A stretch of DNA of 34,915 bases from Dehalococcoidia bacterium (GTDB taxonomy: Bacteria; Chloroflexota; Dehalococcoidia; Bin125). The position numbers were made by a program, and so were the translations under genes. The notes beneath the pieces are model-generated. The model saw only the letters and a program-made list of their open reading frames with translations, had not been told where the DNA came from and did no database searches. This document shows, one piece after another, positions 7,966 through 19,529 of this stretch (position 1 is the first letter of the stretch; each line of letters starts with the position of its first letter). The stretch spans positions 1-34,915 of the forward strand of contig JAJEBU010000125.1 in NCBI GenBank assembly GCA_022822375.1, read 5' to 3'.

Positions 7966-8679
7966 CTCGTCGCGGCGCAGCGCGATGGCCGCCGGATCGG
8001 CGTCAATGGCGCTCGCATAGGCGAAATCGGCCTGGAAGCCGAGCGAGCGCAGCCGATCTCCATGCGGAGAATCGGCAAAGGCGCGCGACGGCGAACGCGA
8101 GTACGCGTGATAGACGCGCAGCGCCAGCCTCGCGCCGCCGCGCAACACGACATCTTCAGCCGTCCGACGCAGCTGAGTCACGATCGCGCCAGCCGCGAAG
8201 GCATCCTCGACCGAGGGCGCGGTCCCGCCATGGTCTCCGCTACAGACGACGGCCACCCGCTCGGTTCCCGCGTCGAGGAGATGCGCCACAGATGCGCGCA
8301 CGTTGCGCAGACTGCCCGACAGTGCCAGCTCCGCCTCTGCAGCACCGAGCAGCGCGCGCGTGCCGTTGCTCGTGACGTGTACGACCGTCCAACCGCGCAC
8401 GTCGCGCGCGGCAAACTCCGTTGGAGAGTTGCCGAAGTCCGCCTCGGGCGGCGGCAATGCGTCCACCTCGCCGATCAGCACGCTGCCGGGCAGCGCCTGA
8501 CGCAGCCGCACGCCGGCTGAGAAGTCGGCCACCGGATAGATGGCGTCCGCGCCGCCGCCGATCAGTGCTGCATGTACCGTCGTGGCGCGAAAGATGTCGA
8601 GCACGACCACCGCCGCGCCGCGCAGCGCCTCCGACGGAGGCGGCTGGAAGTACGCCTCGATCTCGATCCTGCCCGCCAT
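7921..8679 (-). CDS. 2-phosphosulfolactate phosphatase (ComB) family protein
   Basis: The 252-residue protein carries the ComB signatures VVVLDIFRATTVHAALIGGGAD (split here by eye into LDIFRATT and GGGAD), FGNSPTEF, VVHVTSNGTRALL, SGSLRNVRA and the late VEDAFAAGAIV. ComB hydrolyses 2-phosphosulfolactate to sulfolactate in coenzyme M biosynthesis in methanogens. Bacterial homologues occur without the rest of that pathway, and no comA, comC or comDE is in this window, so the substrate here is uncertain. The start is fixed by a TAGAGT-N6-ATG leaderless promoter. The stop lies inside the end of the DUF4129 gene (45-nt convergent overlap). Confidence 0.85.
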   Translation of the reverse strand: MAGRIEIEAYFQPPPSEALRGAAVVVLDIFRATTVHAALIGGGADAIYPVADFSAGVRLRQALPGSVLIGEVDALPPPEADFGNSPTEFAARDVRGWTVVHVTSNGTRALLGAAEAELALSGSLRNVRASVAHLLDAGTERVAVVCSGDHGGTAPSVEDAFAAGAIVTQLRRTAEDVVLRGGARLALRVYHAYSRSPSRAFADSPHGDRLRSLGFQADFAYASAIDADPAAIALRRDESGRPVLQRVPTLLH

Positions 8680-8691
8680 GCCCGCACTCTA
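8680..8691 (-). promoter_or_regulatory. Leaderless promoter of the comB-like gene: TAGAGT-N6-ATG
   Basis: On the minus strand TAGAGT (8691-8686) is followed by six bases and the ATG at 8679. It sits back-to-back with the pyrF promoter in a 58-nt divergent gap. Confidence 0.55.
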
Positions 8692-8725
8692 CGACTGGAC
8701 AGCAGTCGGACCGACGCGGGGCAGA

Positions 8726-8737
8726 TACGCTGGAGGC
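8726..8737 (+). promoter_or_regulatory. Leaderless promoter of pyrF: TACGCT-N6-ATG
   Basis: TACGCT (8726-8731) is followed by GGAGGC and the ATG at 8738. GGAGG resembles a Shine-Dalgarno but is only one base from the ATG, too close to work as one, so leaderless initiation explains the layout better. Confidence 0.5.
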
Positions 8738-9544
8738 ATGGCAACGACCTTCACCGACCGACTGAGCAGCGCGATGCAGGCAGCAGACTCGCTGATCTGC
8801 GTGGGACTCGACCCCCAGCCGTCGCGCACGGCGGCTGATGACATCCTCAGCTTCAACACCAGCGTGATCGAAGCCACGGCAGATCTCGTATGCGCGTACA
8901 AGCCGCAGTCGGCCTTCTACGAGGCGGCGGGCGGCGTCGGTTGGCAGGCACTGCGCGACACGATTGCCGCCGTCCGGCGGCTCGCGCCGCATGCGCTGGT
9001 GTTGCTCGACGCCAAGCGCAATGACATTGGCAACACCGCCGACGCTTACGCATCGGCCGCCTTTGATTGGTTCGGCGCTGACGCGGTGACCGTCAACCCG
9101 TATCTGGGCGGCGACTCACTGGAACCGTTCCTGCAGCGTCCGACGCATGGTGCGTTCGCGCTCTGCCGCACGTCCAATCCCGGCGCCGCCGACCTGCAAT
9201 CGCTGCCCATGGCGTCGGGCGATCCGCTGTATCTCGGCGTCGCCGAACGCTGCCGCGACTGGGGCGAGGCGCACCATCGCAATCTCGGCTTGGTGGTCGG
9301 CGCGACCTGGCCCCAGGAGCTGCGCGACGTCCGAGAGCGCTGTCCCGACCTTCCCATCCTGCTGCCGGGGATTGGCGCGCAAGGCGGCGACCTCGAAGCG
9401 TCCGTCGCGGCCGGGGTGGATGCCAGCGGACGCGGACTGCTGGTCTCGGCATCGCGGTCCGTGATCTACGCCGGTGACGCGGACGCCGTGCGCGCGGAGG
9501 CGGCCCGTCTGCGCGCCGCTGCCAACGCGGCCAAACCGCGGTGA
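8738..9544 (+). CDS. pyrF: Orotidine 5'-phosphate decarboxylase
   Basis: The 268-residue protein catalyses OMP to UMP, the last step of de novo pyrimidine synthesis. The N-terminus FTDRLSSAMQAADSLICVGLDP and the catalytic LDAKRNDIGNTA (Lys and Asp of the DxKxxD signature) identify it. The length, IGAQGGD near the end and SRSVIYA match the longer bacterial type 2 enzymes. The frame continues upstream to 8540, but that stretch is antisense to the comB-like gene and unlike the family, so ATG 8738 is used. The stop overlaps the GTG of the MFS gene (GTGA). Confidence 0.95.
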   Translation: MATTFTDRLSSAMQAADSLICVGLDPQPSRTAADDILSFNTSVIEATADLVCAYKPQSAFYEAAGGVGWQALRDTIAAVRRLAPHALVLLDAKRNDIGNTADAYASAAFDWFGADAVTVNPYLGGDSLEPFLQRPTHGAFALCRTSNPGAADLQSLPMASGDPLYLGVAERCRDWGEAHHRNLGLVVGATWPQELRDVRERCPDLPILLPGIGAQGGDLEASVAAGVDASGRGLLVSASRSVIYAGDADAVRAEAARLRAAANAAKPR

Positions 9545-10878
9545 GCTCGGCGCCGTCCGGCGGTACCGCGGACGTCCTGCCGCTGTACCGCAACCGACCC
9601 TTTCTGGCGCTGTGGTCGGCGACGGGCATTCAGCTCACGATCAACTCGGCGCTGCAGTTTGTGCTGTTGATCTGGGTGCTCGAAGAGACGGGATCGCCGT
9701 TCGCCTCGACGCTGCTGGTGATCTGCCTGGCCGCGCCGCCGGTCTTGATGGGCGCGGTCGCGGGCGTGATCCTGGACCGCCTGGACAAACGCCGCGTCCT
9801 GATCGTCGCGGTCGTCCTGCGCGCGGGACTCACCGCGTTGTTGCTGCTGGCTGACAATCTGTCGGTCGGAGCGGTCTACGCCGTCGCCTTCGGGACTGCC
9901 GCCGCTGGACAGTTCGCCGTGCCCGCCGGCGCCGCCGCGCTGCCTCGCTTCGTCGCCCGCGAGCAACTGCTCTCGGCCAACTCCGCCTTTCAGTTCACGA
10001 CCACGTCCACGCAGCTGATCGGCCTGGTCATGCTGGCGCCGATCATGCTGAAGGTGTTGGGTTTCGATGTGTCGTACATCGTCAGCGCGGCGATGCTGCT
10101 CGCCTCGGCCGCGCTGCTCGCGCTGCTGCCGCCGCTCCGCTCGCTGCGCGAGCCGCATCCTGTCTCTGAAGATGTCGGCCAGATTCGCGCCGCCTGGTCG
10201 ATGATGCTGCACGACATCGGCTCGGCGGGACAGATGGTCTGGCGCGACCGACTGACGGCCGTTGCGATGTTGCAGCTGATCACCGGGGTCATGCTGCTGT
10301 TTATGTTCGCTGTGCTCGTGCCCCAGTTCGTCCACGAGGTGTTGGGCCGCGCCGAGGAAGACGCGGTCTTCGTCTTCTGGCCGACGGGCGCCGGCGCGCT
10401 GTTCGCGCTGCCGCTGCTGCCCTGGTTGGGCCGCCGCATCGGCATCGCGCACATGGCCTCGGTCGGGCTGGCGGTGATCACGGTGGTCGTGACCATGTTC
10501 GGCGTGCTCGACTTTCTGCGCGACGGCAGTCTCGACCAGAGCTGGCCGCTGATCGCCACGCTGATCCTCGCTGCGCCGCTCGGCGTGGCCTACGCGATGG
10601 TCAATGCGCCGGCCCAAACGCTGATCCAGGAGCGGGCTCCGCCCGAGATGCGCGGCCGTCTCTTCGCTGCACAGATGATGGTCGCCAACGGCGTCTCGAT
10701 GCTTGCGCTGCTGCTGGTCGGCGGCGTGTCCGACACCGCCGGCGTGCGGCAGGGGCTGTTCCTGCTTGGCGGCGCACTGTTCCTGATCACCATGGCCTCG
10801 CTCTGGCTGGGTCGAGGCGGTCCGCCGCGGGCGCCGTCTCCGACCCCGCCAACGCTGCCAACGCCGCCGTCTGCTTGA
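9541..10878 (+). CDS. Major facilitator superfamily transporter
   Basis: The 445-residue protein starts with GTG overlapping the pyrF stop by 4 nt. The N-terminal LYRNRPFLALWSATGIQL is the usual opening of the MFS_3/enterobactin-exporter-like (EntS, DHA3) branch. A typical loop 2-3 motif A variant (GAVAGVILDRLDKRRVLI) follows, and about twelve hydrophobic helices are visible. The C-terminus is Pro-rich (PPRAPSPTPPTLPTPP). Substrate is unknown; DHA3 members export drugs or siderophores. Coupling to pyrF may just reflect compaction. Confidence 0.88.
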   Translation: MSSAPSGGTADVLPLYRNRPFLALWSATGIQLTINSALQFVLLIWVLEETGSPFASTLLVICLAAPPVLMGAVAGVILDRLDKRRVLIVAVVLRAGLTALLLLADNLSVGAVYAVAFGTAAAGQFAVPAGAAALPRFVAREQLLSANSAFQFTTTSTQLIGLVMLAPIMLKVLGFDVSYIVSAAMLLASAALLALLPPLRSLREPHPVSEDVGQIRAAWSMMLHDIGSAGQMVWRDRLTAVAMLQLITGVMLLFMFAVLVPQFVHEVLGRAEEDAVFVFWPTGAGALFALPLLPWLGRRIGIAHMASVGLAVITVVVTMFGVLDFLRDGSLDQSWPLIATLILAAPLGVAYAMVNAPAQTLIQERAPPEMRGRLFAAQMMVANGVSMLALLLVGGVSDTAGVRQGLFLLGGALFLITMASLWLGRGGPPRAPSPTPPTLPTPPSA

Positions 10879-10895
10879 GGGTGGGCCGTCTGCGC

Positions 10896-10901
10896 TAATC
10901 T
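10896..10901 (+). promoter_or_regulatory. Probable -10 element (TAATCT) for the DUF151 gene
   Basis: TAATCT lies about 58 nt upstream of the ATG at 10959 in the gap after the MFS gene. A start of transcription near 10908 would give a leader of about 50 nt with the AGGAGG ribosome site. Confidence 0.4.
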
Positions 10902-10958
10902 GACTGTTGGACTGTGACGCACGACTGGCGCGAGTCGCACGATGAGGAGGGACGGGAG

Positions 10959-11480
10959 ATGAAGGAAGTCACCATTGAAGCGCTACGCGTCTCGCTGATG
11001 AACTACAACCGAGTCGTGGTGTTGAAGGAAAAGGACGCCGATCGCTACCTGACCATCTACATCGGCGCCGCCGAGGCTGACGCGATCGCGATCCGATTGC
11101 AGGATGTCAATGTGCAGCGGCCGATGACGCACGACTTGATGACCAACGTGATGGGCGAGCTCGGCGCGCAGGTGACCAAGGTCGTCGTGACCGAGGTCCG
11201 CAATGACACCTATTTCGCCCGACTGTTCCTGGATGTGAACAACGAGCAGGTCGAGATTGACTCGCGGCCCTCTGACGCGATCGCCCTCGCCGTCCGCGCC
11301 GAGGCGCCGATCTTCGTTGAAGATGAAGTGATCGACGCGGCCGGCGTTCTGCTCGACAACCAGGGCTTGATCAGCGCGGACGAGGAAGGCCGGCCGGAGC
11401 CGGTCCGGCCCGAAGAGCTGGAGAAGATGTCTGCCTTCCGCGACTTCATCGAGTCGTTGGATATGGACGACTTCGAGTAG
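10959..11480 (+). CDS. DUF151 bifunctional nuclease family protein
   Basis: The 173-residue protein spans the DUF151 core: VVVLKEKDADRYLTIYIGAAEADAI-type N-terminus, the HDL motif in MTHDLMTNVM, and SRPSDAIALAVR-type centre with PIFVEDEVID. Plant and Thermotoga (TM0160) relatives show DNase/RNase activity. An acidic C-terminal tail (SLDMDDFE) follows. ATG 10959 is selected because AGGAGG (10945-10950) sits 8 nt upstream; an upstream GTG at 10914 would add 15 residues unlike the family. It lies 79 nt ahead of the ATP synthase operon. Confidence 0.92.
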   Translation: MKEVTIEALRVSLMNYNRVVVLKEKDADRYLTIYIGAAEADAIAIRLQDVNVQRPMTHDLMTNVMGELGAQVTKVVVTEVRNDTYFARLFLDVNNEQVEIDSRPSDAIALAVRAEAPIFVEDEVIDAAGVLLDNQGLISADEEGRPEPVRPEELEKMSAFRDFIESLDMDDFE

Positions 11481-11545
11481 CTTGCGACACAGAGGCGCCA
11501 CTGTGGCGTCGCGCGGCTGGGCTCAGGTTGTCGCAAGAGGACTCT

Positions 11546-11559
11546 GTGATAATCTTCTC
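11546..11559 (+). promoter_or_regulatory. Promoter of the ATP synthase operon: TGTGATAAT-N6-ATG
   Basis: GATAAT (11548-11553), with an upstream TG like an extended -10, is followed by six bases and an in-frame ATG at 11560. A TTGTCG at 11528 is a possible -35. This fits the same leaderless layout as moxR, pyrF and murA, and would be the main promoter for atpI through atpC. Confidence 0.5.
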
Positions 11560-11868
11560 ATGGCTCCAGCGGGGAGCGTCCTCATGAGACAATGGCCGGC
11601 GGCCATGCAGCTCCTGGGGATCGGCTGGTACGTCGCCATCTGCATCGTCTGTGGTGTGGTTGGCGGGGTCCTGCTGGACGATGAACTGGGGACCGGGTTC
11701 GCCCTGACCCTGGTCGGTCTTGCGCTCGGGTTGGCCTCCGCTGGCTGGGGCGGATACCGAATGCTGCAAGACCTCTTCGCCGCGCAAGCGCGGCAACGGC
11801 AAGCATCGCAGACCGCGTCGACACGCGGCGCTCCAGCAAAGACAGAGGACGAGGAGGATCACGGGTGA
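11560..11868 (+). CDS. atpI: AtpZ/AtpI-family membrane protein
   Basis: The 102-residue protein has two TM helices (about 18-38 and 43-65; LGIGWYVAICIVCGVVGGVLL, then FALTLVGLALGLASAGWGGY split around a turn) and a basic/Gln-rich cytoplasmic tail, the layout of AtpZ/AtpI. The family assists c-ring assembly or Mg2+/Ca2+ uptake for the F-ATPase. Start 11560 follows the GATAAT box by six bases. ATG 11584, with GGGGAG upstream, is an alternative that removes 8 residues. It overlaps atpB by 4 nt. Confidence 0.8.
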   Translation: MAPAGSVLMRQWPAAMQLLGIGWYVAICIVCGVVGGVLLDDELGTGFALTLVGLALGLASAGWGGYRMLQDLFAAQARQRQASQTASTRGAPAKTEDEEDHG

Positions 11869-13382
11869 GCCGAACGCGCCTGATCGTCATCGCCGCTGTT
11901 GTGTTGGCCGTGGCCGGCTTCTTCCTGTTGCGCGCCCCGTCGCCGGTCATCGCGCTCGCGGCCGAGCCGGTCATCTCGATCGGGTCCTACGAGATCACCA
12001 ACACGGTCCTCTCGGCCTGGGTCGTGATCATCCTGCTCGTGATCGGCGCCTACTTCGTCTACCGCCGCACCAAGGATGTTGAGGCCGCGCTGGTGCCGTC
12101 AGGCTTCCAGAACCTCGTCGAGGCGATCTACGAGGCCTTCCTCAACATCTCAGAGCAAGTCGGTGGCAAGAACGCCAAAACCTTCTTCCCCTTCGTCTTC
12201 ACCATCTTCATCTTCCTGCTCGCCGGCAACTGGTTCGGACTGTTCCCCTGGAACAACGTGATCGGCCCCGTCGAGAACTACCGCTACCACTACCTGCACG
12301 AGATGGAGTACTCGGTCGAGGAAGTGCTGCACGAGTTGCACGCCGACGAGCGCGAGCTGAGCCCTGCCACCATTGCCGGCATCAACGACACCTTCCAGAA
12401 CGCCTACTTCAAGCCGATCCACTTCTCTGACTACGAGACCGGCTCGTTCAAGGAGACCCACGAACACTCGGATGAGATCATCCACACGGTGCGTGCCGGC
12501 GATCTGAGCGATGAGGCGATCGCGGTGCGTGCCGAGTTCAGCGCCAATCCGCTGCCCGCCGACCTCGACGGCGTCGACCTCGAGTCTGCCATCATGCAGC
12601 GGCTGGAGGATGCCGGACTCGAGCAGAAGTACGCCCACGAGGGTCTGCTCTACAACCTGCCGTTGGCCGCCGCCGACGCGGAGCTGGTCCGCGCCACGGG
12701 ACCGATCCTGAGCGGGTCCGGCTTCAAGATCGTTCCTCCGCGCACGCTCTTCTCGACGCCGCGGGACTTCTCCTACGACGGTTTCAACGAACCGATCTTC
12801 ATCGACGCGGGCGGCGTCATCTGCCTGCCGCAGGAAGAGACCGCTTGCGACGGCGAGCCGGCACTGACCACCGTCAACACTGCCCACATCGGCTTCGTGC
12901 TCGAGCTCGAAGAACAGGGCTTCGCCGGCGATACCGTCGGACACATCTTCCCGATCTTCCGTTCGCTCGCGTCCGACGTGAACCTGCCGCTGGCGATTGC
13001 CCTGTGGTCGTTCATCATGGTCCAATATTTCGGAGTCCGCGGCATCGGCGCCGGCAACAACTTCGGCAAGTACATCGGCATCGGCTCTCACGCCGTGGTC
13101 AAGGGGCCGATGGGTCTGTTCGTCGGCATCCTCGAGATCATCTCCGAGGTCGGACGCGTGATCTCGTTCACCTTCCGACTCTTCGGCAACATCTTCGCCG
13201 GTGAGGTGGTGCTGTTCATCGCCATGTTCCTGGTCGCCTTTGTGGTGCCGACGGTGTTCTTCGGACTCGAAGTGTTCATCGGCTTCATCCAGGCGTTCGT
13301 CTTCGCCATGCTCACGCTCGTGTTCGCGGCCACCGCGGTCGGCGATCACGACGAGCATCACGACGAGGCGGCAGGCCACTAA
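11865..13382 (+). CDS. atpB: ATP synthase F0 subunit a with a large extra domain
   Basis: Subunit a forms the proton half-channels against the c-ring. The protein is 505 residues, about twice the usual 230-300. Residues 1-130 hold the N-terminal TM (5-22), TM at 51-66 and TM at 107-125 (ending NWFGLFPW). Residues about 133-363 are an acidic hydrophilic insertion absent from ordinary family members. The conserved part resumes at FRSLASDVNLPLAIAL (365-380) and includes FTFRLFGNIFAGE with the essential Arg438 and Glu447, then FIGFIQAFVFAMLTLVF. The insertion falls in the loop expected outside the cytoplasm and contains two Cys, C320 and C328. The C-terminus is His/Asp-rich. The start overlaps atpI by 4 nt. 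Confidence 0.95.
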   Translation: MSRTRLIVIAAVVLAVAGFFLLRAPSPVIALAAEPVISIGSYEITNTVLSAWVVIILLVIGAYFVYRRTKDVEAALVPSGFQNLVEAIYEAFLNISEQVGGKNAKTFFPFVFTIFIFLLAGNWFGLFPWNNVIGPVENYRYHYLHEMEYSVEEVLHELHADERELSPATIAGINDTFQNAYFKPIHFSDYETGSFKETHEHSDEIIHTVRAGDLSDEAIAVRAEFSANPLPADLDGVDLESAIMQRLEDAGLEQKYAHEGLLYNLPLAAADAELVRATGPILSGSGFKIVPPRTLFSTPRDFSYDGFNEPIFIDAGGVICLPQEETACDGEPALTTVNTAHIGFVLELEEQGFAGDTVGHIFPIFRSLASDVNLPLAIALWSFIMVQYFGVRGIGAGNNFGKYIGIGSHAVVKGPMGLFVGILEIISEVGRVISFTFRLFGNIFAGEVVLFIAMFLVAFVVPTVFFGLEVFIGFIQAFVFAMLTLVFAATAVGDHDEHHDEAAGH

Positions 13383-13730
<348 letters not shown>

Positions 13731-13851
13731 CCTGACGACGCCAATGCGCCCGCGCTGCTGAGTCGACCTCGCGCAGCGATCGGACGCCGACGGGCGCGGC
13801 AGCACGGATCCACGAGGCGCGAACGGCGCGCCGACTGATTGGCAGGAACGT

Positions 13852-14352
13852 ATGGACGCACTCGGTCTCAACCTGGCCGGACTGATCAGCCACTTCGTCA
13901 GTTTTGGCATCCTGTTCGCCCTGCTCTACGTGCTGCTGTACAAGCCGTTGGGTCGCGTGCTCGATGAGCGGCGCAAGCGCATCGAAGAGGGCTTGACGGC
14001 ATCTGAGCGGGCTCAAGAGGCCGCGGAAGAGGCGCGCGCTGAGGCGCGGGCCGAAATCCAGCAGGGCCGCGACGAGGCGCAGCGACTCGTCGCCCAGGCT
14101 CAGGAGCTCGCGCAGCGAATCGAGTCGGAGGCGCGTGAGAACGCTGTCGTCCAGGCCGAACAGCTGATCGAGCGGGCCCGCTCGGAAATCGAGCAGGAGC
14201 GCGACCAGGCGGTCCAGCAGCTGCGCGACGAGTTTGCCGGCATGGCGATCTCCGCGGCTGAGCGGGTGATCGGGCAAGCGCTCGACGCCGACGACCACCA
14301 GCGCCTGATTTCAGACGTGCTGGCCGAGTCGTCGTCCGGTCAGCAGAACTAA
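13852..14352 (+). CDS. atpF: ATP synthase F0 subunit b
   Basis: The 166-residue peripheral-stalk protein has one N-terminal TM (about 11-30, ISHFVSFGILFALLYVLLY) then the conserved KPLGRVLDERRKRIEEGL and a long charged Ala/Glu/Arg coiled coil to about residue 135, ending with the delta-contacting segment. A single b gene is seen, so the stalk is probably a homodimer. Ribosome site GGCAGGAACGT precedes the ATG. A 121-nt gap without an evident gene separates it from atpE. Confidence 0.95.
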   Translation: MDALGLNLAGLISHFVSFGILFALLYVLLYKPLGRVLDERRKRIEEGLTASERAQEAAEEARAEARAEIQQGRDEAQRLVAQAQELAQRIESEARENAVVQAEQLIERARSEIEQERDQAVQQLRDEFAGMAISAAERVIGQALDADDHQRLISDVLAESSSGQQN

Positions 14353-14370
14353 CAGCACGAGGAGCGAATC

Positions 14371-14910
14371 GTGGCCTTGAGCGACCCGGCCGCCCGACGA
14401 TACGCCGACGCCGTCTTTGGCATCGCCCACGACACGGCGTCGCACGATCGTTGGCTGTCTGATCTTGAGGACATCTCCGCGCTGTTCAGCGACCCAACGG
14501 TCTACGGCTATCTCAGCTCGACCCGCGTGACGCAGGCGCAGAAGGAAGAAGTGCTGGCGCAGGCACTGCCCGACGTGCAGACACACGCCGCCAGCTTCGC
14601 CAAGCTGCTCGTCGCCAAGCGCCGCGTCAACCTCGCGGCCCAGATCGTGGAGGCGTTCCGCGAACGGCTCAACGCCACCCGCGGCATCGCGGTGGCGACG
14701 GTGACGACCGCGGTCCCGCTCACCATTGACGCGCGGGACGCGGTGGAGGCCGCCGTCAAGCGCTACACCGACGCCGAGAGCGTCTCGCTCAGCGAATCTG
14801 TCGACAGTCAAATCATCGGTGGCGCAGTGCTCAAGATCGGCGACCGGATCATCGATGGTTCCGTTCGCACCCGCTTGTCCACCCTGCGCCGCTCGCTCGC
14901 GCAAGGCTAG
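14371..14910 (+). CDS. atpH: ATP synthase F1 subunit delta
   Basis: The 179-residue OSCP/delta subunit links the stalk to the F1 head. The N-terminal [15 protein letters not shown], a helical middle domain and the C-terminal [26 protein letters not shown] are diagnostic. The start is GTG at 14371 with ACGAGGAGCG upstream; it lies 18 nt after atpF. Confidence 0.95.
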   Translation: MALSDPAARRYADAVFGIAHDTASHDRWLSDLEDISALFSDPTVYGYLSSTRVTQAQKEEVLAQALPDVQTHAASFAKLLVAKRRVNLAAQIVEAFRERLNATRGIAVATVTTAVPLTIDARDAVEAAVKRYTDAESVSLSESVDSQIIGGAVLKIGDRIIDGSVRTRLSTLRRSLAQG

Positions 14911-14930
14911 AACACGAAGGAGTCAGCATT

Positions 14931-16457
14931 ATGGCTGTCCGACCAGAAGAAGTCGCGGCCCTGATTCGGCAGCAGATCGAAGGCTTCGAGAGCCAGGTCG
15001 TCTCGGCCGAGGTTGGCACCGTGGTCGAAGCAGGCGACGGAATCGCCCGCGTATTCGGCCTCGCCGGCGCACTGTCCGGCGAGCTGCTCGAGTTCCGACC
15101 CAAGGACGGCTCAGACCCGGTCATGGGTATGGCGCTGAACCTCGAAGAAGAGATCGTCGGTGCCGTGATCATGGGTGACTACCGCGTGATCGAGGAGGGC
15201 GACGAAGTTCGCTCGACCGGCACTGTCGCCGAAGTGCCCGTCGGCGAGCAGCTGATCGGTCGCGTGGTCAACGCCCTTGGTGAGCCGATTGACGGCAAGG
15301 GCCCGATCGGCGCCTCCGAAACGCGCCCTGTCGAGCGCATCGCGCCCAACGTGGTCACCCGCGCCTCCGTCGACACGCCAGTGCAGACCGGCATCCTCGC
15401 CATCGACTCCCAGATTCCGATCGGTCGCGGTCAGCGCGAGCTGATTATCGGCGACCGCCAGACCGGCAAGTCCTCGATTGCCATCGACACGATCATCAAC
15501 CAGAAGGGCCAGGACCTGATCTGCATCTATGTCGCCATTGGCCAGAAGCAGGCCAAGGTGACGAACGTCGTGGCCACGCTCGAGGAGCACGGCGCGATGG
15601 GCCACACCATCGTGGTCAACGCTGCCTCCGCCGAAGCGGCCGCGCAGCAGTACCTCGCTCCCTATTCGGGCGTCGCCATGGCCGAGTACTTCATGGAGCG
15701 CGGCCAGGACGCGTTGATCATCTACGACGACCTCTCCAAGCACGCCTGGGCCTATCGGCAGATCTCCCTGCTCCTTCGCCGACCTCCGGGTCGCGAGGCC
15801 TACCCGGGTGATGTTTTCTATCTGCACAGCCGACTGCTCGAGCGCGCGGCCAAGCTCTCCGACGACAACGGCGGCGGTTCGATCACCGCGTTGCCAATCA
15901 TCGAAACCCAGGCCGGCGACGTCTCCGCTTACATCCCGACCAATGTGATCTCAATCACCGACGGACAGATCTTCCTCGAGGCCGACCTCTTCAACGCAGG
16001 TCAGCGTCCCGCCGTCAACGCCGGAATCTCGGTGTCCCGCGTGGGCGGTTCTGCCCAGAGGCGCGCGATGCGCTCGGTTGCGGGACAGCTGCGGATCGAC
16101 ATGGCGCAGTTCCGCGAGCTGCAGGCATTTGCGCAGTTCGGTACGTCGGACCTCGACGCCGCCACGCGGCGACAGCTCGAACGAGGCCAGCGCCTGTCCG
16201 CGTTGCTCGTCCAGCCCGAGCAGCAGCCGCTCGCCCTGTCGACACAAGTCGCGTTGCTGTACGCCGCCAACGCCGGCATCCTCGACGACGTGCCCGTCAA
16301 CAAAGTCAACGATTTCGCCAACGGCGCGAGCGAGTTTCTGAACACCTCGCACCGCGATCTGCTCGGCGGGATTGCTGAGTCCGGCAACCTCTCCGACGCG
16401 GACGAGGCGGCGCTGAGCAGCGCCCTGCAGACCTTCAAGGACACGGTGCCCTTCTAG
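14931..16457 (+). CDS. atpA: ATP synthase F1 subunit alpha
   Basis: The 508-residue protein is of normal length. It has the beta-barrel domain (about 25-95), Walker A GDRQTGKS at 174-181, [31 protein letters not shown]-type central region (abbreviated), and the VSRVGGSAQ signature. It forms the non-catalytic sites in alpha3beta3. The ribosome site GAAGGAG precedes the ATG. Confidence 0.97.
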   Translation: MAVRPEEVAALIRQQIEGFESQVVSAEVGTVVEAGDGIARVFGLAGALSGELLEFRPKDGSDPVMGMALNLEEEIVGAVIMGDYRVIEEGDEVRSTGTVAEVPVGEQLIGRVVNALGEPIDGKGPIGASETRPVERIAPNVVTRASVDTPVQTGILAIDSQIPIGRGQRELIIGDRQTGKSSIAIDTIINQKGQDLICIYVAIGQKQAKVTNVVATLEEHGAMGHTIVVNAASAEAAAQQYLAPYSGVAMAEYFMERGQDALIIYDDLSKHAWAYRQISLLLRRPPGREAYPGDVFYLHSRLLERAAKLSDDNGGGSITALPIIETQAGDVSAYIPTNVISITDGQIFLEADLFNAGQRPAVNAGISVSRVGGSAQRRAMRSVAGQLRIDMAQFRELQAFAQFGTSDLDAATRRQLERGQRLSALLVQPEQQPLALSTQVALLYAANAGILDDVPVNKVNDFANGASEFLNTSHRDLLGGIAESGNLSDADEAALSSALQTFKDTVPF

Positions 16458-16501
16458 CCGTACCAGATCAGCGCGCGCGCAACGGAGAGCAGTCAGGGTC
16501 G

Positions 16502-17383
16502 ATGGCCAACACGCGAGAAATCCGCCGACGCATTCGCTCGGTCGAGAACACGGCCAAGATCACCAACGCGATCCAGCTCGTGGCGGCGTCCAAGATGCGC
16601 CGCGCGCAGGACCGCGCGCTGCAAGCGCGCCCCTACGCCGAGAACATGCAGGCCGTGCTGGGCCAGCTCTCGACCGTCGCCGCCGAGCCCGAGACAGCGC
16701 ATCCGCTGCTCGCCCGCCGCGACGTGAACGAGACCGCAGTGATCCTGATCACGCCGGATCGCGGGCTGTGTGGCGGGCTGATCGCCAATTTGGAGCGCCA
16801 CACCGGCGAGATCGTGCTCGGACCGGAAGCAGCGGGATCGGGCGAGATTTCGATGATCCCGGTCGGACGCAAAGGCGGCGACTACTTCCAGCGCTTCGGG
16901 CTCAACTTCCGCGCCCGCTTCCAAGATCTCGGTGACTATCCGGGCCTGGCCGAGACACAGCCGATCTCGCGCATCGCCATCGACGATTACATCGAAGGCC
17001 GCGTCGATCGAGTGCTGTTGGTCTACGCGTCGTTCATCAACACGGTCTCGCAGGTGCCCGTGACGGTGCCGATTCTGCCCGTCGAACCGCCGGCCGTGGA
17101 CGACGAGGACGTCGCTGGCGAGACGCAATACATCTTCGAGCCGTCGCCGCAGGAAGTGCTCGCCGACTTGCTGCCGCGCTACGTCGACCTGCTCGTCTAC
17201 CAAGCGGTGCTCGAAGCCGCCGCGTCCGAGCAGTCCGCGCGGATGGTCGCGATGCGCAACGCCACTGACGCCGCCAACGACATGATCTCCGATCTCACCC
17301 TCGTCTACAACAAGGCCCGCCAGGAGCAGATCACATCCGAGCTGCTCGACATCACCGGCGGCGTCGAGGCGCTCAAGGGGTAG
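16502..17383 (+). CDS. atpG: ATP synthase F1 subunit gamma
   Basis: The 293-residue central stalk subunit has the N-terminal helix NTREIRRRIRSVENTAKITN, the ITPDRGLCGG motif and the C-terminal helix MRNATDAANDMISDLTLVYNKARQ, both ends of the rotor coiled coil. GGAGAG lies upstream of the ATG. It is followed after 3 nt by the HAD gene. Confidence 0.96.
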   Translation: MANTREIRRRIRSVENTAKITNAIQLVAASKMRRAQDRALQARPYAENMQAVLGQLSTVAAEPETAHPLLARRDVNETAVILITPDRGLCGGLIANLERHTGEIVLGPEAAGSGEISMIPVGRKGGDYFQRFGLNFRARFQDLGDYPGLAETQPISRIAIDDYIEGRVDRVLLVYASFINTVSQVPVTVPILPVEPPAVDDEDVAGETQYIFEPSPQEVLADLLPRYVDLLVYQAVLEAAASEQSARMVAMRNATDAANDMISDLTLVYNKARQEQITSELLDITGGVEALKG

Positions 17384-17386
17384 CGA

Positions 17387-19509
<2,123 letters not shown>

Positions 19510-19529
19510 GAAGTTGTCAGGGATACGCC

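Noticed and set aside
8540-8737. Upstream extension of pyrF by 66 codons
   Set aside because: The extra residues are antisense to the comB-like gene, do not match OMP decarboxylases, and a TACGCT-N6-ATG promoter fixes the start at 8738.
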